From: Echinicola strongylocentroti
GTDB taxonomy: Bacteria > Bacteroidota > Bacteroidia > Cytophagales > Cyclobacteriaceae
Length of the DNA: 64,000 nt
Direction of reading: 5' to 3'
Assembly: GCF_003260975.1 (NCBI RefSeq)
Contig: NZ_CP030041.1
Location: 5,707,501 to 5,771,500, forward strand
The position numbers and the translations under genes are program-made. Positions 37,205 to 47,296 of this stretch are shown piece by piece (positions within the stretch are counted from its first letter, which is position 1; each line of letters begins with the position of its first letter). The notes beneath the pieces are model-generated. The model did not search any database, was not told the DNA's origin, and worked only from the letters and a program-made list of their open reading frames with translations.

Positions 37205-37240
37205 AAAAAAGATGCACAATCCAATTAATCTGCAAAAAAA

Positions 37241-38464
37241 ATGAAGACTAATCTTATTTATTTCTTTGTTGCTGCTCTAATGGTATCATGTAATAGCCTA
37301 CAGCCCTATTCCAAAGGTACCTACGGGTATGACGTAGCCTTCTTTGAGCAGCAGGCAATGGAAATGATCCAGTTGAAGGATGATGACAGTGGCGCAGCAG
37401 TGCTTATATCTCCAGGATATCAAGGAAGGATAATGACCAGTACTTCCAATGGTAAGGAAGGCCAGAGCTTTGGTTGGATCAACCATGACTATATCGAAGC
37501 AGGAGAGACCAATACTAAGTTCAATCCATTTGGTGGAGAAGAGCGGTTTTGGTTAGGGCCGGAAGGAGGCCCTTTTTCTATTTATTTTGAGCAAGGGGAT
37601 GAGCAGGATTTTGACCATTGGAAAGTGCCCAATGTGCTCGATACGGAGGCTTTCGAAGTGGTGGAAAAGGACGATCGGATGGTGCAGTTTCATAAAACCT
37701 TCCAATTGGAAAATGCCTCAGGAACTTCCCTAAATATAGGAGTAGACCGTACTATTACACTTTTGGGAATAAAGGAAACAGAAGAAACGCTGAAATCCTC
37801 CCTCCATTCTGCCATCGATTGGGTAGGCTATGAATCGGAGAATATCATCACCAATAAAGGAGAAAATACCTGGGATGAAAATACCGGTTTCCTGTCCATA
37901 TGGTTATTGTCCATGTTTAATCCATCTGAAAAAGGGGTGGTTTTCATGCCCTATCATGAAGGAAGCAAGGAGGAGCTTGGTAAGATTGTGGAAGACAATT
38001 ATTTCGGAAAGGTCCCGTCGGATAGGCTCATCGTAAAAGATGGCATGGTTTATTTTAAAGTAGACGGTACATACCGGAGCAAGATTGGGCTGTCTCCGGA
38101 GCGATCCACCCCTTATAGTGGAAGCTACGATCCTAAGACAAACAGCTTGACCATTCTCTGGTATTCCAAGCCCACCACACCTAAAAGGTATGTCAATTCA
38201 AAATGGGGAGAGCAAGAGGACCCCTTAAAAGGGGATGCTTTGAATTCCTATAATGATGGCCCCGTGGCTGATGGATCTATACTAGGGCCGTTTTATGAGA
38301 TAGAAAGTTCCTCGCCCGCTGCTCTACTCGGACCTAAAGAAAGCATGAAACATACCCAACGGATATTCCATATCAGCGGTAAAGAAGAACAGTTGGACGA
38401 AATAGTTCAAAAGCTATTTCATGTGTCCTTGACAGAGATTAAAGCGGTTTTTGGTGAACATTAA
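37241..38464 (+). CDS. DUF6786-like lipoprotein of unknown function
   Basis: A 407-residue predicted lipoprotein (LMVSC, Cys17). The body starts YGYDVAFFEQQAMEMIQL and continues with AAVLISPGYQGRIMTSTS, GWINHDYIEAG, FNPFGGEERFWLGPEGG and a later GSILGPFYEIESSSPAALLGP. This pattern matches the DUF6786 family as I remember it. The GGEERFWLGPEGG segment recalls the beta-sandwich of mutarotase-like or sugar-binding proteins, so carbohydrate recognition is plausible but not shown. It is the first gene after the full palindromic element and probably leads the transcript running to 51749. Confidence 0.75.
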   Translation: MKTNLIYFFVAALMVSCNSLQPYSKGTYGYDVAFFEQQAMEMIQLKDDDSGAAVLISPGYQGRIMTSTSNGKEGQSFGWINHDYIEAGETNTKFNPFGGEERFWLGPEGGPFSIYFEQGDEQDFDHWKVPNVLDTEAFEVVEKDDRMVQFHKTFQLENASGTSLNIGVDRTITLLGIKETEETLKSSLHSAIDWVGYESENIITNKGENTWDENTGFLSIWLLSMFNPSEKGVVFMPYHEGSKEELGKIVEDNYFGKVPSDRLIVKDGMVYFKVDGTYRSKIGLSPERSTPYSGSYDPKTNSLTILWYSKPTTPKRYVNSKWGEQEDPLKGDALNSYNDGPVADGSILGPFYEIESSSPAALLGPKESMKHTQRIFHISGKEEQLDEIVQKLFHVSLTEIKAVFGEH

Positions 38465-38480
38465 CTATATACCCTATACT

Positions 38481-39884
38481 ATGTTTAGAATGAATTTATG
38501 GCCTTTGGCCTTAATAGCAATAGCCTTATCTGCGTGTAATGGATCATCGCAAACGAACGATGACCACACCGCAACCGAAAAAACCAATATAGTCCTTATC
38601 ATGGTGGATGACTTGGGGTATTCGGATGTAGGCTATATGAATCATAAGCCTGGGATCAACACGCCCAATATCGACCAGCTGGCCGCCAGCGGAATGGTAT
38701 TTACGGATGCGTATGCTGCGGCTCCGGTGTGTTCGCCGACCCGTGCCAGTCTAATGACGGGAAAATATCCAGCAACTGTAAAATTAACTTGCCACATTCC
38801 CGGTATGGGAATGGAAAAGTACATGGATAAGCTCAGCGAAGGCCAAAAATTAAGGGAAGGTTATTTCTTGGACCATTTGCCACTCACTGAGACAACCGTA
38901 GCGGAAGCCTTAAAAGAGCAAGGATATACCACAGGATATATAGGAAAATGGCACCTTGGAGGTGAGGGCTCCATCTATACCAAAGATGGTATTGTGAATG
39001 CTAATTATCATCCTGAAAAACAAGGGTTTGATGTGAATATCGGTGGTTGCGCTTATGGTCAGCCCAAGAGCTATTTTGACCCTTACAGCAATGGTACCAT
39101 CGAGGACCGTAAGGAGGGAGAATACTTGACCGATAGGCTTGGTGATGAGGCGGTTCGGTTTATAGAGGAAAACAAGGAGGGGCCTTTTTTTCTGAACTTG
39201 GCTACCTACACGGTGCATACACCACTGAGCGCGCCTGAAGCGACGGTCGAAAAATATGAGGGGAATAAGTACTTTGCCATGATCGAAAAACTCGACCAAA
39301 ATGTAGGCAAGGTGATGGATAAATTGAATGAATTGGAATTATTGGAAAACACAATGGTGGTTTTTTATTCCGATAATGGAGGCCTGTGGGGCAACAAGCC
39401 CTTAAAGGGAAAGAAAGGAACTTTATATGAAGGAGGGATAAGAGTTCCGATGATAGTAAGTCAGCCAGGGAAAATCAAAGCAGGAAGTCAGTCTGCGGAG
39501 CCGGTTACGACAGTCGATTTTTTCCCTACTTTTTTGGAGATCGCTGGTGGCGCAGCTGCTAATTATCCCGGACTTGAAGGGAAGCATTTGCAGCCCTTGA
39601 TATATGGAAAAGGCGGTTTTGAAGAACGGGCGATCTATTGGCATTTTCCACATCACCGCAAAGAGGGGCTTTCTATGGGAGCCGCTATCCGGCAAGGGGA
39701 TTGGAAGTTGATTAAGGAATTTGAATCCGAGCAGGTTTACCTCTTTAATTTAAGGGATGACCTTGGAGAAGAAAATAACCTTTCGGCGGCAAACCCTGAA
39801 AAGAGAGATGAACTACTGGCCAAACTGGAAGGATGGCAGAAAGAGGTGGATGCCGAAATGCCAGCAAAGAATGAACAAAATTAA
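38481..39884 (+). CDS. S1-family sulfatase lipoprotein
   Basis: A 467-residue lipoprotein sulfatase. The ATG at 38481 gives MFRMNLWPLALIAIALSAC with lipid Cys19; a GTG at 38451 lies inside the previous gene and is unlikely. Motifs: MVDDLGYSDVGYM (Asp43-Asp44), Cys84 in CSPTRASLMTGKYP, GKWHLGGEGS, FFLNLATYTVHTP, YSDNGGLWGN and YEGGIRVPMIV. The long CHIPGMGMEKYMDKL insertion after the formylglycine motif sets it apart from the other sulfatases here. The next gene, GH97, starts 35 bp downstream. Confidence 0.96.
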   Translation: MFRMNLWPLALIAIALSACNGSSQTNDDHTATEKTNIVLIMVDDLGYSDVGYMNHKPGINTPNIDQLAASGMVFTDAYAAAPVCSPTRASLMTGKYPATVKLTCHIPGMGMEKYMDKLSEGQKLREGYFLDHLPLTETTVAEALKEQGYTTGYIGKWHLGGEGSIYTKDGIVNANYHPEKQGFDVNIGGCAYGQPKSYFDPYSNGTIEDRKEGEYLTDRLGDEAVRFIEENKEGPFFLNLATYTVHTPLSAPEATVEKYEGNKYFAMIEKLDQNVGKVMDKLNELELLENTMVVFYSDNGGLWGNKPLKGKKGTLYEGGIRVPMIVSQPGKIKAGSQSAEPVTTVDFFPTFLEIAGGAAANYPGLEGKHLQPLIYGKGGFEERAIYWHFPHHRKEGLSMGAAIRQGDWKLIKEFESEQVYLFNLRDDLGEENNLSAANPEKRDELLAKLEGWQKEVDAEMPAKNEQN

Positions 39885-39919
39885 CATTAGAAACATAAAA
39901 CACTATAAAATAACCTAAG

Positions 39920-41833
39920 ATGCTGCATAAACTCGTATTGATTGTTGCTTTCATGGGGAGTCTTGTTTCTTGTAAGAAACCATTGGACAATTTCCATATT
40001 GCCTCCCCTAACGAAGAGGTTTCCATTGATATCAAACTGGTAGAGAATAAGATTAACTACCGGGTCAATCAGAAGGGAAAAGAGAGAATTGGTTTTTCTG
40101 AATTAGAAATATTCGACAATGGTAACGTGACCATATTGGGAGCTAAGGAGATAGAGAGTGACAGTACCTGGCAGCCCGTGTGGGGGCAGCATAGCAGCAT
40201 AAGGGATCACTTCAAAGCCCTTCAATTGGAGGTAGATTTCGATGGGGTAGGAGGCAAGTTGCTGGCAAGGGCCTATGACCAGGGCGTGGCTTTTCGGATT
40301 ATCCTTAATGAAGGCGATAAACCTACAGCCGCTGACTTTAAGTGCACCTATAATTTGCCTGAGGGAAGTAATTATTTTTTCCCGAAGGGAGAAACAGAAC
40401 CCGTAGGACCCGTGAAGTTTGCTGGGCTGAGGGAAGTAGTCACGCAAGAAGATGGGAAAGTGAAGAAATTCAGCGTTCCATTGGTAGTTGAGTCTTCAGA
40501 TCAATCCTATATAGCCTTGCTTGAGTCTGATTTATATGCTGCAAGGGGAATTGACCCGATGCGGCTGAATATCGGGGAAGCGTCCGGGAATATTGCCGCT
40601 GTAAACTCCGTATCCTTAAACGAAGAGGAATGGACAAGTCCTTGGAGGGTGATTTTATTGGGCAACTCTGCTGGAGATTTGGTGGTGAATACCGTGCCAG
40701 TTAATCTGGCTACCCCCACACAGCTTGATAATACGGATTGGATAAAGCCGGGAAAAACGTTATGGGACTGGCGAGTCCATGGCTACACAGCTCCCGATGG
40801 GTTTGTGTATGGTATCAATACGGAGAGTTATTTTAGGTTTATCGATTTTGCCGCAGAAAAAGGGATCAGGTATTTCTTGATAGACGATTCTTGGTACAAG
40901 CACGTCAGTAAGGGACATTTCGAATTGTCAGATCAGTTGGACTTACAAGAGGTGATTGATTATGCTGCAAAAAAAGAGGTGGAATTGATCCTATATTATG
41001 ATCGAAAACACGGCGAATACGGTGATGAAGGTCTTTTTCCTTATTATCAGTCGTTGGGGATGAAAGGGATCAAGTACGGCTTTATGGGAAGTGATGTGGA
41101 CTTTACACGAGCAGCTATCCAAAAAAGTGCCGAAAGCCATTTGTTGATTGATTTTCACGATGGACCAGTTCCATTTACGGGTATTAGACGTACCTATCCC
41201 AATGCGATCACCAGGGAATATTGTCATGCACAGCAGGATTCCCGAAGGGCCTTTACTCCAGAGTCCTTTATCAAAATGGCATTGATCAATGCCATTACAG
41301 GGCCATTGGACATGAACAACGGTAATTTTGACCTAACAGGAATCAACAGTGGCAAACGTCAAAAGGGGCCCAGAAAAACCAATTCTTATGTGTCAACGGT
41401 GGTCTCTGAAGCAGCGAGAACATTGGTGATTTTTAGCGGTTTGGTATGCATCCCCGATGCGCCGGAAGCTTATTCTGCCAAAGCCGACCTGTTTGAGTTC
41501 ATTCAGAAACTGCCGGTGGGAAAATGGGACGAAAGCCGTATCCTTCATTCCGATCTCAGCAAATACATTACCACCGCTAGGCGACATGGCGAAGAGTGGT
41601 TCATTGGCAGTGTTTATAACCAAGAAGGAGGCGCCTTGGATATACAGCTTGACTTTCTGGAAGAAGGGAAACAATACGAGGTGACTTTTTATGAAGATAC
41701 TCCAGAAACCCACGGCAAAACGAATCCTGAAGCCTATCAAGTAAGAACAGGGAAGGTAAAAAAAGGTGATGTGATAGAAGCTGTAATGGCCCCAGGAGGG
41801 GGACACTGTATGTGGATAAGACCGTCCAAATAA
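39920..41833 (+). CDS. GH97-family alpha-glycosidase, lipoprotein
   Basis: A 637-residue lipoprotein (GSLVSC, Cys18). The N-terminal beta-sandwich opens with FHIASPNEEVSIDIKL, and the PVWGQHSSIRDHF region is typical of GH97. The TIM barrel shows GIRYFLIDDSWY, LILYYDRKHGEYG, IKYGFMGSD, LLIDFHDGPVPFTGIRRTYPN and MALINAITGPLDMNNGNF. GH97 members are alpha-glucosidases or alpha-galactosidases acting on terminal residues in the periplasm. I did not try to decide between inverting and retaining types, since that needs an alignment. It is flanked by a sulfatase and a GH95, so it likely removes an alpha-linked hexose branch. Confidence 0.9.
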   Translation: MLHKLVLIVAFMGSLVSCKKPLDNFHIASPNEEVSIDIKLVENKINYRVNQKGKERIGFSELEIFDNGNVTILGAKEIESDSTWQPVWGQHSSIRDHFKALQLEVDFDGVGGKLLARAYDQGVAFRIILNEGDKPTAADFKCTYNLPEGSNYFFPKGETEPVGPVKFAGLREVVTQEDGKVKKFSVPLVVESSDQSYIALLESDLYAARGIDPMRLNIGEASGNIAAVNSVSLNEEEWTSPWRVILLGNSAGDLVVNTVPVNLATPTQLDNTDWIKPGKTLWDWRVHGYTAPDGFVYGINTESYFRFIDFAAEKGIRYFLIDDSWYKHVSKGHFELSDQLDLQEVIDYAAKKEVELILYYDRKHGEYGDEGLFPYYQSLGMKGIKYGFMGSDVDFTRAAIQKSAESHLLIDFHDGPVPFTGIRRTYPNAITREYCHAQQDSRRAFTPESFIKMALINAITGPLDMNNGNFDLTGINSGKRQKGPRKTNSYVSTVVSEAARTLVIFSGLVCIPDAPEAYSAKADLFEFIQKLPVGKWDESRILHSDLSKYITTARRHGEEWFIGSVYNQEGGALDIQLDFLEEGKQYEVTFYEDTPETHGKTNPEAYQVRTGKVKKGDVIEAVMAPGGGHCMWIRPSK

Positions 41834-41836
41834 CCC

Positions 41837-44314
41837 ATGTCTGGAATGATAAGGACCATTTTATGGAGCTGTTTACTGATAGTGGTAGCTACTCAGGCAA
41901 AAGCACAAACCGTGCTTCGCTATGATGAGCCTGCCAGCAAATTCACCACAGCACAGCGAGAAGACCCCAACAAAAAAGGATATATGCAAGAGGCCTTGCC
42001 ACTGGGCAATGGTCGTTTGGGAGCCATGTTCTCTGGTGGCATTGAGGAGGAGCACCTGCTGATCAATGATATCACGGTATGGATGAACAGTAAACGGGGG
42101 CTTGATGAAGTGGCTCAATCAGGTACAAGAATAGGGGCTTACCGGGAATTTGATAAAGTGCGTGAGGCATACAGGAATGGAAACTACGGCACTTCGGAAA
42201 ACAGCATGGAAGCGATGTCCACAAAGTACCTCAGCAGCACGCAGCCTTTGGGGAATTATGCGCCTTTTGCGGATTTGTACATTTCCACGGGGCACGATAG
42301 TGCACAAGTAAGCGCCTACAGTCGCTCACTAGATGCCCGCACAGGAGTGGGGAAGGTAAGCTACAGCATAGGTGAAGGTCATTTTACCCGAGAGTACTTC
42401 TGTAGCCATCCCAATGATGTGGTAGCCCTCCGGTACACCGCTAGTAACGCTACGATGGACCTTGACATAAGAGTGGAGACTTTTCATGATATAAAGAATG
42501 TCAAGGCAGAGGGGAATTATGTGGTGCTGACAGGAGAAGTCCCCATGGTAAAAGATGCTATTGGCTTTCAGCAGATGGTCTATATTGATCCGGGTAAAGG
42601 GAAGCTAGTGCCCCAAGAGGATGGCTCCATGCGGGTCGTTGGTGCCACGAAGGTGAAGGTCTATCTATCAGCCTATACTGATTACTTGCCCGTTTATCCA
42701 TCATTTAAGGGGAGGAATTATGCAGCTGATAATAAAAAGAACATTCAGGCAGCGGTTGGTTTGGGATATGATAGGCTCAGAAGTGTTCACGAGAAGGATG
42801 TATCTTCCCTTATGGACCGTTGTCAGCTTCATTTGGATTACCAGCCTTCCGGGATGACCACTGACAGGTTGGTCAAAAAAGGGGCTAGCCTGGAACTGGA
42901 GAACCTCTATTTTAATTACTCACGGTATTTGCAACTGAGCTGTTCGCGTACTGCGCCGGTTCCATCCAACTTACAAGGGCTATGGAACGGCCATTTGGAT
43001 CCAGCGTGGAACTGTGATTATCATACGGATATTAATGTAGAAATGAATTATTGGATGGTGGATCCTGCTAACTTGTCGGAGTCTTTTCGTCCTTATGTGG
43101 AATGGATGAAAGTCCTGGCCCAGTCAGGCGCCCATACTGCGCGTGAAACCTTCGGTATCAACGAAGGCTGGAGTGTGGGGCTGAATGGAAATGTCTTCGG
43201 CTTCACCGCCCAAAATGAACATGGCCGTCGTCACCAGCAGGCCGGACATTGGCTTAGCCAAAACCTATTTGATCATTATGCCTTTACCCAAGATCGTGAC
43301 TACCTAGAAGAGATTTATCCCATTCTGAAAGGAGCTGCCGAATTCTTTGTGGCACATCTCGCTCCTTGGAAGGATGGTTCATTGGTGGTCTACCCCACTT
43401 GGTCTCCCGAAAATGCCTATCTCGTAGAGGAATATGGTAAACTGAACAAACAGACTTATGGCGCTGCTTGGGACCAGCAGTTGGTATTGAACCTCTTTAC
43501 CGATTGTATAGAGGCTGCCACATTGCTGGGTAAGGATAAGGGATTTCGAAGAAGTCTTCAGGAAATGATTCCGCAATTGAGCCCGCAAAAAATCGGACAA
43601 TATGGGCAAATACAGGAGTGGCCGGAAGACTGGGACAGTCCGACGGACCAACACCGTCATATTTCACATTTGATAGCCCTGCATCCGGGAAGGGATTTTT
43701 CTCCATTGACGACCAAAGAACTGGTGGATGCATCACTGGTGACCATGGAGCATCGTGGGGATATCTCTACTGGCTGGAGTACCGCTTGGAAAACCTGTTT
43801 TTGGGCTCGCCTTCATAATGGGGACAAGGCGCACCAATTTTACCAATTCTTAACTGCAGAGCGTGCTTACCCTAATCTATTTGATTTTCATCCTCCCTTT
43901 CAGATTGATGGCAACTTTGGCGGAGCTGCCGGGGTATGTGAGATGCTGTTGCAGAGTCACCTGCGAAGCGTGGAAGCCGAAGCCACTACCATAGAAGATG
44001 CTGCTTTTATTGCCTATAAAAAAGATACGGATCAGCCTGAGCATTTCTTGCCCGTCGTTCCCGATGAATCCTTGGCCGAAGCGCCCTATATCCTTCATTT
44101 GTTACCTGCTTTACCTTCGGCATGGCCGAATGGTGAAATCATTGGGCTGCGTGCCCGTGGTGGTTTTGAAGTGGATATTATTTGGGAGAATGGAAAATTG
44201 GCTGAGGCCAAAATACACGCCACTGCCGACGGGGATTTTAGGATCTACTCAGAAGGCAAACTAAGTAAAGTAATTTCTTTGAAAAAAGGGGAGGAAATAG
44301 TTATTGACAATTGA
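41837..44314 (+). CDS. GH95-family alpha-L-fucosidase/alpha-L-galactosidase-like enzyme
   Basis: An 825-residue exported enzyme, signal ending TQAKAQ. The N-domain has [22 protein letters not shown], the standard GH95 opening. In the helical catalytic barrel Glu525 lies in the WSPEN motif and Asp691 in [16 protein letters not shown]; both match known catalytic positions of the family. The motif usually written NINxQMNYW reads DINVEMNYW here (Asp398, Asn400), so one of the two catalytic-site Asn residues is an Asp. GH95 removes terminal alpha-1,2-linked L-fucose or L-galactose. It starts 3 bp after the GH97 stop. Confidence 0.92.
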   Translation: MSGMIRTILWSCLLIVVATQAKAQTVLRYDEPASKFTTAQREDPNKKGYMQEALPLGNGRLGAMFSGGIEEEHLLINDITVWMNSKRGLDEVAQSGTRIGAYREFDKVREAYRNGNYGTSENSMEAMSTKYLSSTQPLGNYAPFADLYISTGHDSAQVSAYSRSLDARTGVGKVSYSIGEGHFTREYFCSHPNDVVALRYTASNATMDLDIRVETFHDIKNVKAEGNYVVLTGEVPMVKDAIGFQQMVYIDPGKGKLVPQEDGSMRVVGATKVKVYLSAYTDYLPVYPSFKGRNYAADNKKNIQAAVGLGYDRLRSVHEKDVSSLMDRCQLHLDYQPSGMTTDRLVKKGASLELENLYFNYSRYLQLSCSRTAPVPSNLQGLWNGHLDPAWNCDYHTDINVEMNYWMVDPANLSESFRPYVEWMKVLAQSGAHTARETFGINEGWSVGLNGNVFGFTAQNEHGRRHQQAGHWLSQNLFDHYAFTQDRDYLEEIYPILKGAAEFFVAHLAPWKDGSLVVYPTWSPENAYLVEEYGKLNKQTYGAAWDQQLVLNLFTDCIEAATLLGKDKGFRRSLQEMIPQLSPQKIGQYGQIQEWPEDWDSPTDQHRHISHLIALHPGRDFSPLTTKELVDASLVTMEHRGDISTGWSTAWKTCFWARLHNGDKAHQFYQFLTAERAYPNLFDFHPPFQIDGNFGGAAGVCEMLLQSHLRSVEAEATTIEDAAFIAYKKDTDQPEHFLPVVPDESLAEAPYILHLLPALPSAWPNGEIIGLRARGGFEVDIIWENGKLAEAKIHATADGDFRIYSEGKLSKVISLKKGEEIVIDN

Positions 44315-44340
44315 ATTACATCTATTTTGAATAAGAGCAC

Positions 44341-45753
44341 ATGAAATTTAATATAGGCATATTGATAATAATGTTTTTTATGTTAGGGATGTGTCCGAAG
44401 GGTTCCTTGGCACAGGAAGCGGGCTTTTCTCCACCCAATATCGTATTCGTATTGGCAGATGACATGGCCTGGGCGGATGTGGGATATAACGGTCAAGAAT
44501 ATTTTGAAACACCCAATATCGATCAATTGACAGTGGATGGGATGCGCTTTGACCATGCCTACTCCGGGGCTTCGGTCTGCTCACCCTCACGTGCTTGCCT
44601 GATTTCTGGCATGTATTCACCGCGGCATAGCATTTATCACCCTGGTAATCGTGCCCGTGGCAAACTGGAATATATGAAGTTAGCCGTTCCGAACAGGGAG
44701 GTGAAAAATGATACTTACGATTGGTTTCAAGCGATAGGAGACCTAGAACCAGACGTCAATTCCTTGGCAAAGGTGCTAAAACCCGCTGGCTATGTGACTG
44801 CAAGGTGCGGCAAGTGGCATGTGGGAGAAAATGAGCAGGGATTTGATTATAGCATGGATGTTCACAGAGGCTGGGAAGACAAAGCTTCCGCTAGGAAACT
44901 TACCGATGCAGGAATTGAGTTTATCCGCAACAACAAAGACCGTCCATTTTTCCTTTATTTGGCCCATCATGAAGTGCATAAACCCTTAGTGGCTGACTCG
45001 GCTCTTATCGAAAAGTACAAAGCCAAAAAGGCACAGACAGGAGGGGATTTCAACCCGGTATATGCCGCTATGATGGAAGCCACCGATCATTCTGTAGGGC
45101 GGCTTCGCGAGGAGTTGCGCGAGTTGGGGTTAGAGGAAAACACCTTGTTCATATTTGCCTCTGACAATGGCGGCTTTCCCGATGCCACTGACAATCTTCC
45201 TTTATATGGCTATAAGGGGACCTTATATGAAGGAGGCATCCGGATCCCTACCTGCATGGTGTGGCCAGGGAGGATCCGTCCGGGATCGGCCAATGCTACT
45301 CCGATTACTTTTGTGGACTATCTGCCCACCTTTGCTGATATTGCCGGGACATCGCTGGAGAAAAGCACCTACCCGGTGGACGGGGTTTCTATGCTGCCAT
45401 TAATGGAAGGGAAAACGCTCTCTGAACGTGCTATTTTCTGGCACTTTCCGCTTTATGCAAATATCGACCACGGGGTTTATTCGGGGACTTTTCCTGTCTT
45501 GGGCACGGATCATATGTATTGGCGTGGTGTCCCAGCGACCGTGATCCGGAGGGGAAAGTATAAACTGATCTATTATTATGAAGATAAGTCCATAAAGTTA
45601 TTTGATGTGGTCAATGATAAGGGAGAATCAAAAGATCTCTCTGAGGAGAAGCCGGCAATAGCAGCAAACTTATTGACAGAGTTAAAGGCCTGGACTGCAG
45701 CCGTGGATGCTCCAGTTCCAGATAGAATTAATCCCGTGTTTAATCCCAACTGA
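44341..45753 (+). CDS. S1-family sulfatase
   Basis: A 470-residue secreted sulfatase with signal LIIMFFMLGMCPKGSLAQ. Motifs: LADDMAWADVGYNGQEYF (Asp40-Asp41), Cys80 in CSPSRACLISGMYSPR, CGKWHVGENEQGF, FFLYLAHHEVHKP, ASDNGGFPD and YEGGIRIP. The DDMAWAD opening and the RGKLEYMKLAVPNRE insertion after the active-site motif mark a sub-group distinct from the DDLGYGD sulfatases around it. The region between GKWHVG and the next conserved helix is unusually short. The next gene is 123 bp downstream, the longest break within this cluster. Confidence 0.95.
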   Translation: MKFNIGILIIMFFMLGMCPKGSLAQEAGFSPPNIVFVLADDMAWADVGYNGQEYFETPNIDQLTVDGMRFDHAYSGASVCSPSRACLISGMYSPRHSIYHPGNRARGKLEYMKLAVPNREVKNDTYDWFQAIGDLEPDVNSLAKVLKPAGYVTARCGKWHVGENEQGFDYSMDVHRGWEDKASARKLTDAGIEFIRNNKDRPFFLYLAHHEVHKPLVADSALIEKYKAKKAQTGGDFNPVYAAMMEATDHSVGRLREELRELGLEENTLFIFASDNGGFPDATDNLPLYGYKGTLYEGGIRIPTCMVWPGRIRPGSANATPITFVDYLPTFADIAGTSLEKSTYPVDGVSMLPLMEGKTLSERAIFWHFPLYANIDHGVYSGTFPVLGTDHMYWRGVPATVIRRGKYKLIYYYEDKSIKLFDVVNDKGESKDLSEEKPAIAANLLTELKAWTAAVDAPVPDRINPVFNPN

Positions 45754-45876
45754 TGAGGGGAAGGGGTATGGAGGTGCTTTTATGTACACCATATCAGAAT
45801 AGTTTTTCTTAGGTCTGGGAAGTGAAAACTACGGAAAAGAAGTTGTTTTCTATGAAGTACAAAATGTAACGTTATT

Positions 45877-47286
45877 ATGATAAGAGCATGTGTTGTGGTG
45901 GGATATATACTGTTTTTGAGTGCATGTAGCCTCAAAAAAACAGATAGCAAACCCAATTTTATCATCATTTTCACTGATGATCAGGGCTATCAGGACCTGG
46001 GTTGTTTTGGCTCGCCGGATATCAGGACACCGAATATAGATAGAATGGCCAGTGAGGGGATGAAATTCACCAGTTTTTATGCCCAGACAGTCTGTGGGCC
46101 ATCTAGAGCAGCTTTGATGACGGGGAGTTACCCAATGCGAAATGCCCGGAATGATAACGGCGAGGCTCCACATCCTAAACTGTCCCTGAGCGAAGTTACG
46201 ATAGCCGAAGTACTCAAACCCGTTGGTTATGCCACGGGTATGATTGGAAAGTGGGATTTGGCCGGACATAATCCCGAAAAATTCAATCCCGATTTGCTTC
46301 CGGCCCATCAAGGGTTCGATGACTCGTTCCTTACGCCTACAAGCAACGATTCCCGGGTGCATTTAATCCGCAATAAAGAACTGGTAGCGCTAAATACTGA
46401 CATGTCTACCCTTACGAGACGGTACACGGATGAGGCCATTGATTTTATTGACAAGCATCAGGAGCAGCCGTTTTTTTTATATCTCGCACATACCATGCCC
46501 CATACCAAGCTAGCTGTTTCTGATGAGTTTAAAGGGAAATCAGCGGGAGGTTTTTATGGGGATGTGATTGAGGAAATTGATTTTAATGTTGGGCGGCTCT
46601 TGGACAAGGTAAAGGAATTGGGTTTGGACGAAAATACCTACGTGATTTTTACCAGTGATAATGGGCCATGGTGGATTAAAGGAGATCATGCCGGACATGC
46701 AGCCCCTCTCCGTGGTGCCAAAACCTCCGCTTGGGAGGGTGGTTTTAGGGTGCCTTTTATCATTCGGGCACCAGGGAATGTCCCTGCTGGGACGACTTCT
46801 GACCAAGTGACTGCCACCATCGATTTGCTGCCGACTATTGCTGAGATAGCAGGGGCGAAGCTTCCTAGCGACCGGGTGATTGATGGATTGGATATTTCGG
46901 ATATTATGCATGGGAATACCAAAACATTGGATCGGCCATATTTCTATTACGCACATCAGGAATTACGGGCAGTGCGAAAGGGAAAGTGGAAGCTGCATTT
47001 ACCTCACCACCCATCTTCTGGTCTTATCAACTACACCAAGTGGCCTGTTCACATAGCTCCTGAAGACCGGGTTTTGTTTACCAAGCATGTGCTGTATGAT
47101 TTGGAAAATGATATTGGGGAAACTACCGATGTCTCTGCCCAAAATCCTGAAATAGTGGAAGAACTTAACCAGCTTCTTGACTGGGCCAAAAAGGATATCG
47201 GTGACTATGAAAAACGGGGTGAAAATGCCCGCCCTCTTGGAAATGAGCCTTATTTTACGCCCAACGATCTTATTCCTTCAAAATAA
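45877..47286 (+). CDS. S1-family sulfatase lipoprotein with Asp in place of the GKWH histidine
   Basis: A 469-residue lipoprotein sulfatase (LFLSAC, Cys17). Motifs: FTDDQGYQDLGCF (Asp34-Asp35), formylglycine Cys73 in CGPSRAALMTGSYPMR, TSDNGPWW and WEGGFRVP. The usual GKWHLG block reads GKWDLAGH (Gly124-Lys125-Trp126-Asp127), so the His that normally lies near the formylglycine is Asp, and a His follows four residues later. All other active-site motifs are intact, so it may be a natural sub-group variant rather than a dead enzyme. It resembles the sulfatase at 47297 in the AGAKLPSDRVIDGLDI region. Confidence 0.94.
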   Translation: MIRACVVVGYILFLSACSLKKTDSKPNFIIIFTDDQGYQDLGCFGSPDIRTPNIDRMASEGMKFTSFYAQTVCGPSRAALMTGSYPMRNARNDNGEAPHPKLSLSEVTIAEVLKPVGYATGMIGKWDLAGHNPEKFNPDLLPAHQGFDDSFLTPTSNDSRVHLIRNKELVALNTDMSTLTRRYTDEAIDFIDKHQEQPFFLYLAHTMPHTKLAVSDEFKGKSAGGFYGDVIEEIDFNVGRLLDKVKELGLDENTYVIFTSDNGPWWIKGDHAGHAAPLRGAKTSAWEGGFRVPFIIRAPGNVPAGTTSDQVTATIDLLPTIAEIAGAKLPSDRVIDGLDISDIMHGNTKTLDRPYFYYAHQELRAVRKGKWKLHLPHHPSSGLINYTKWPVHIAPEDRVLFTKHVLYDLENDIGETTDVSAQNPEIVEELNQLLDWAKKDIGDYEKRGENARPLGNEPYFTPNDLIPSK

Positions 47287-47296
47287 CTATAACCAT

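Noticed and set aside
38451-38480. Upstream GTG start for the lipoprotein sulfatase at 38481
   Set aside because: It lies inside the previous gene; the internal ATG gives a proper lipoprotein signal.
47177-47296. Upstream extension of the sulfatase at 47297
   Set aside because: It would overlap the preceding gene by 110 bp and put 40 non-signal residues before the signal peptide; the ATG at 47297 fits better.
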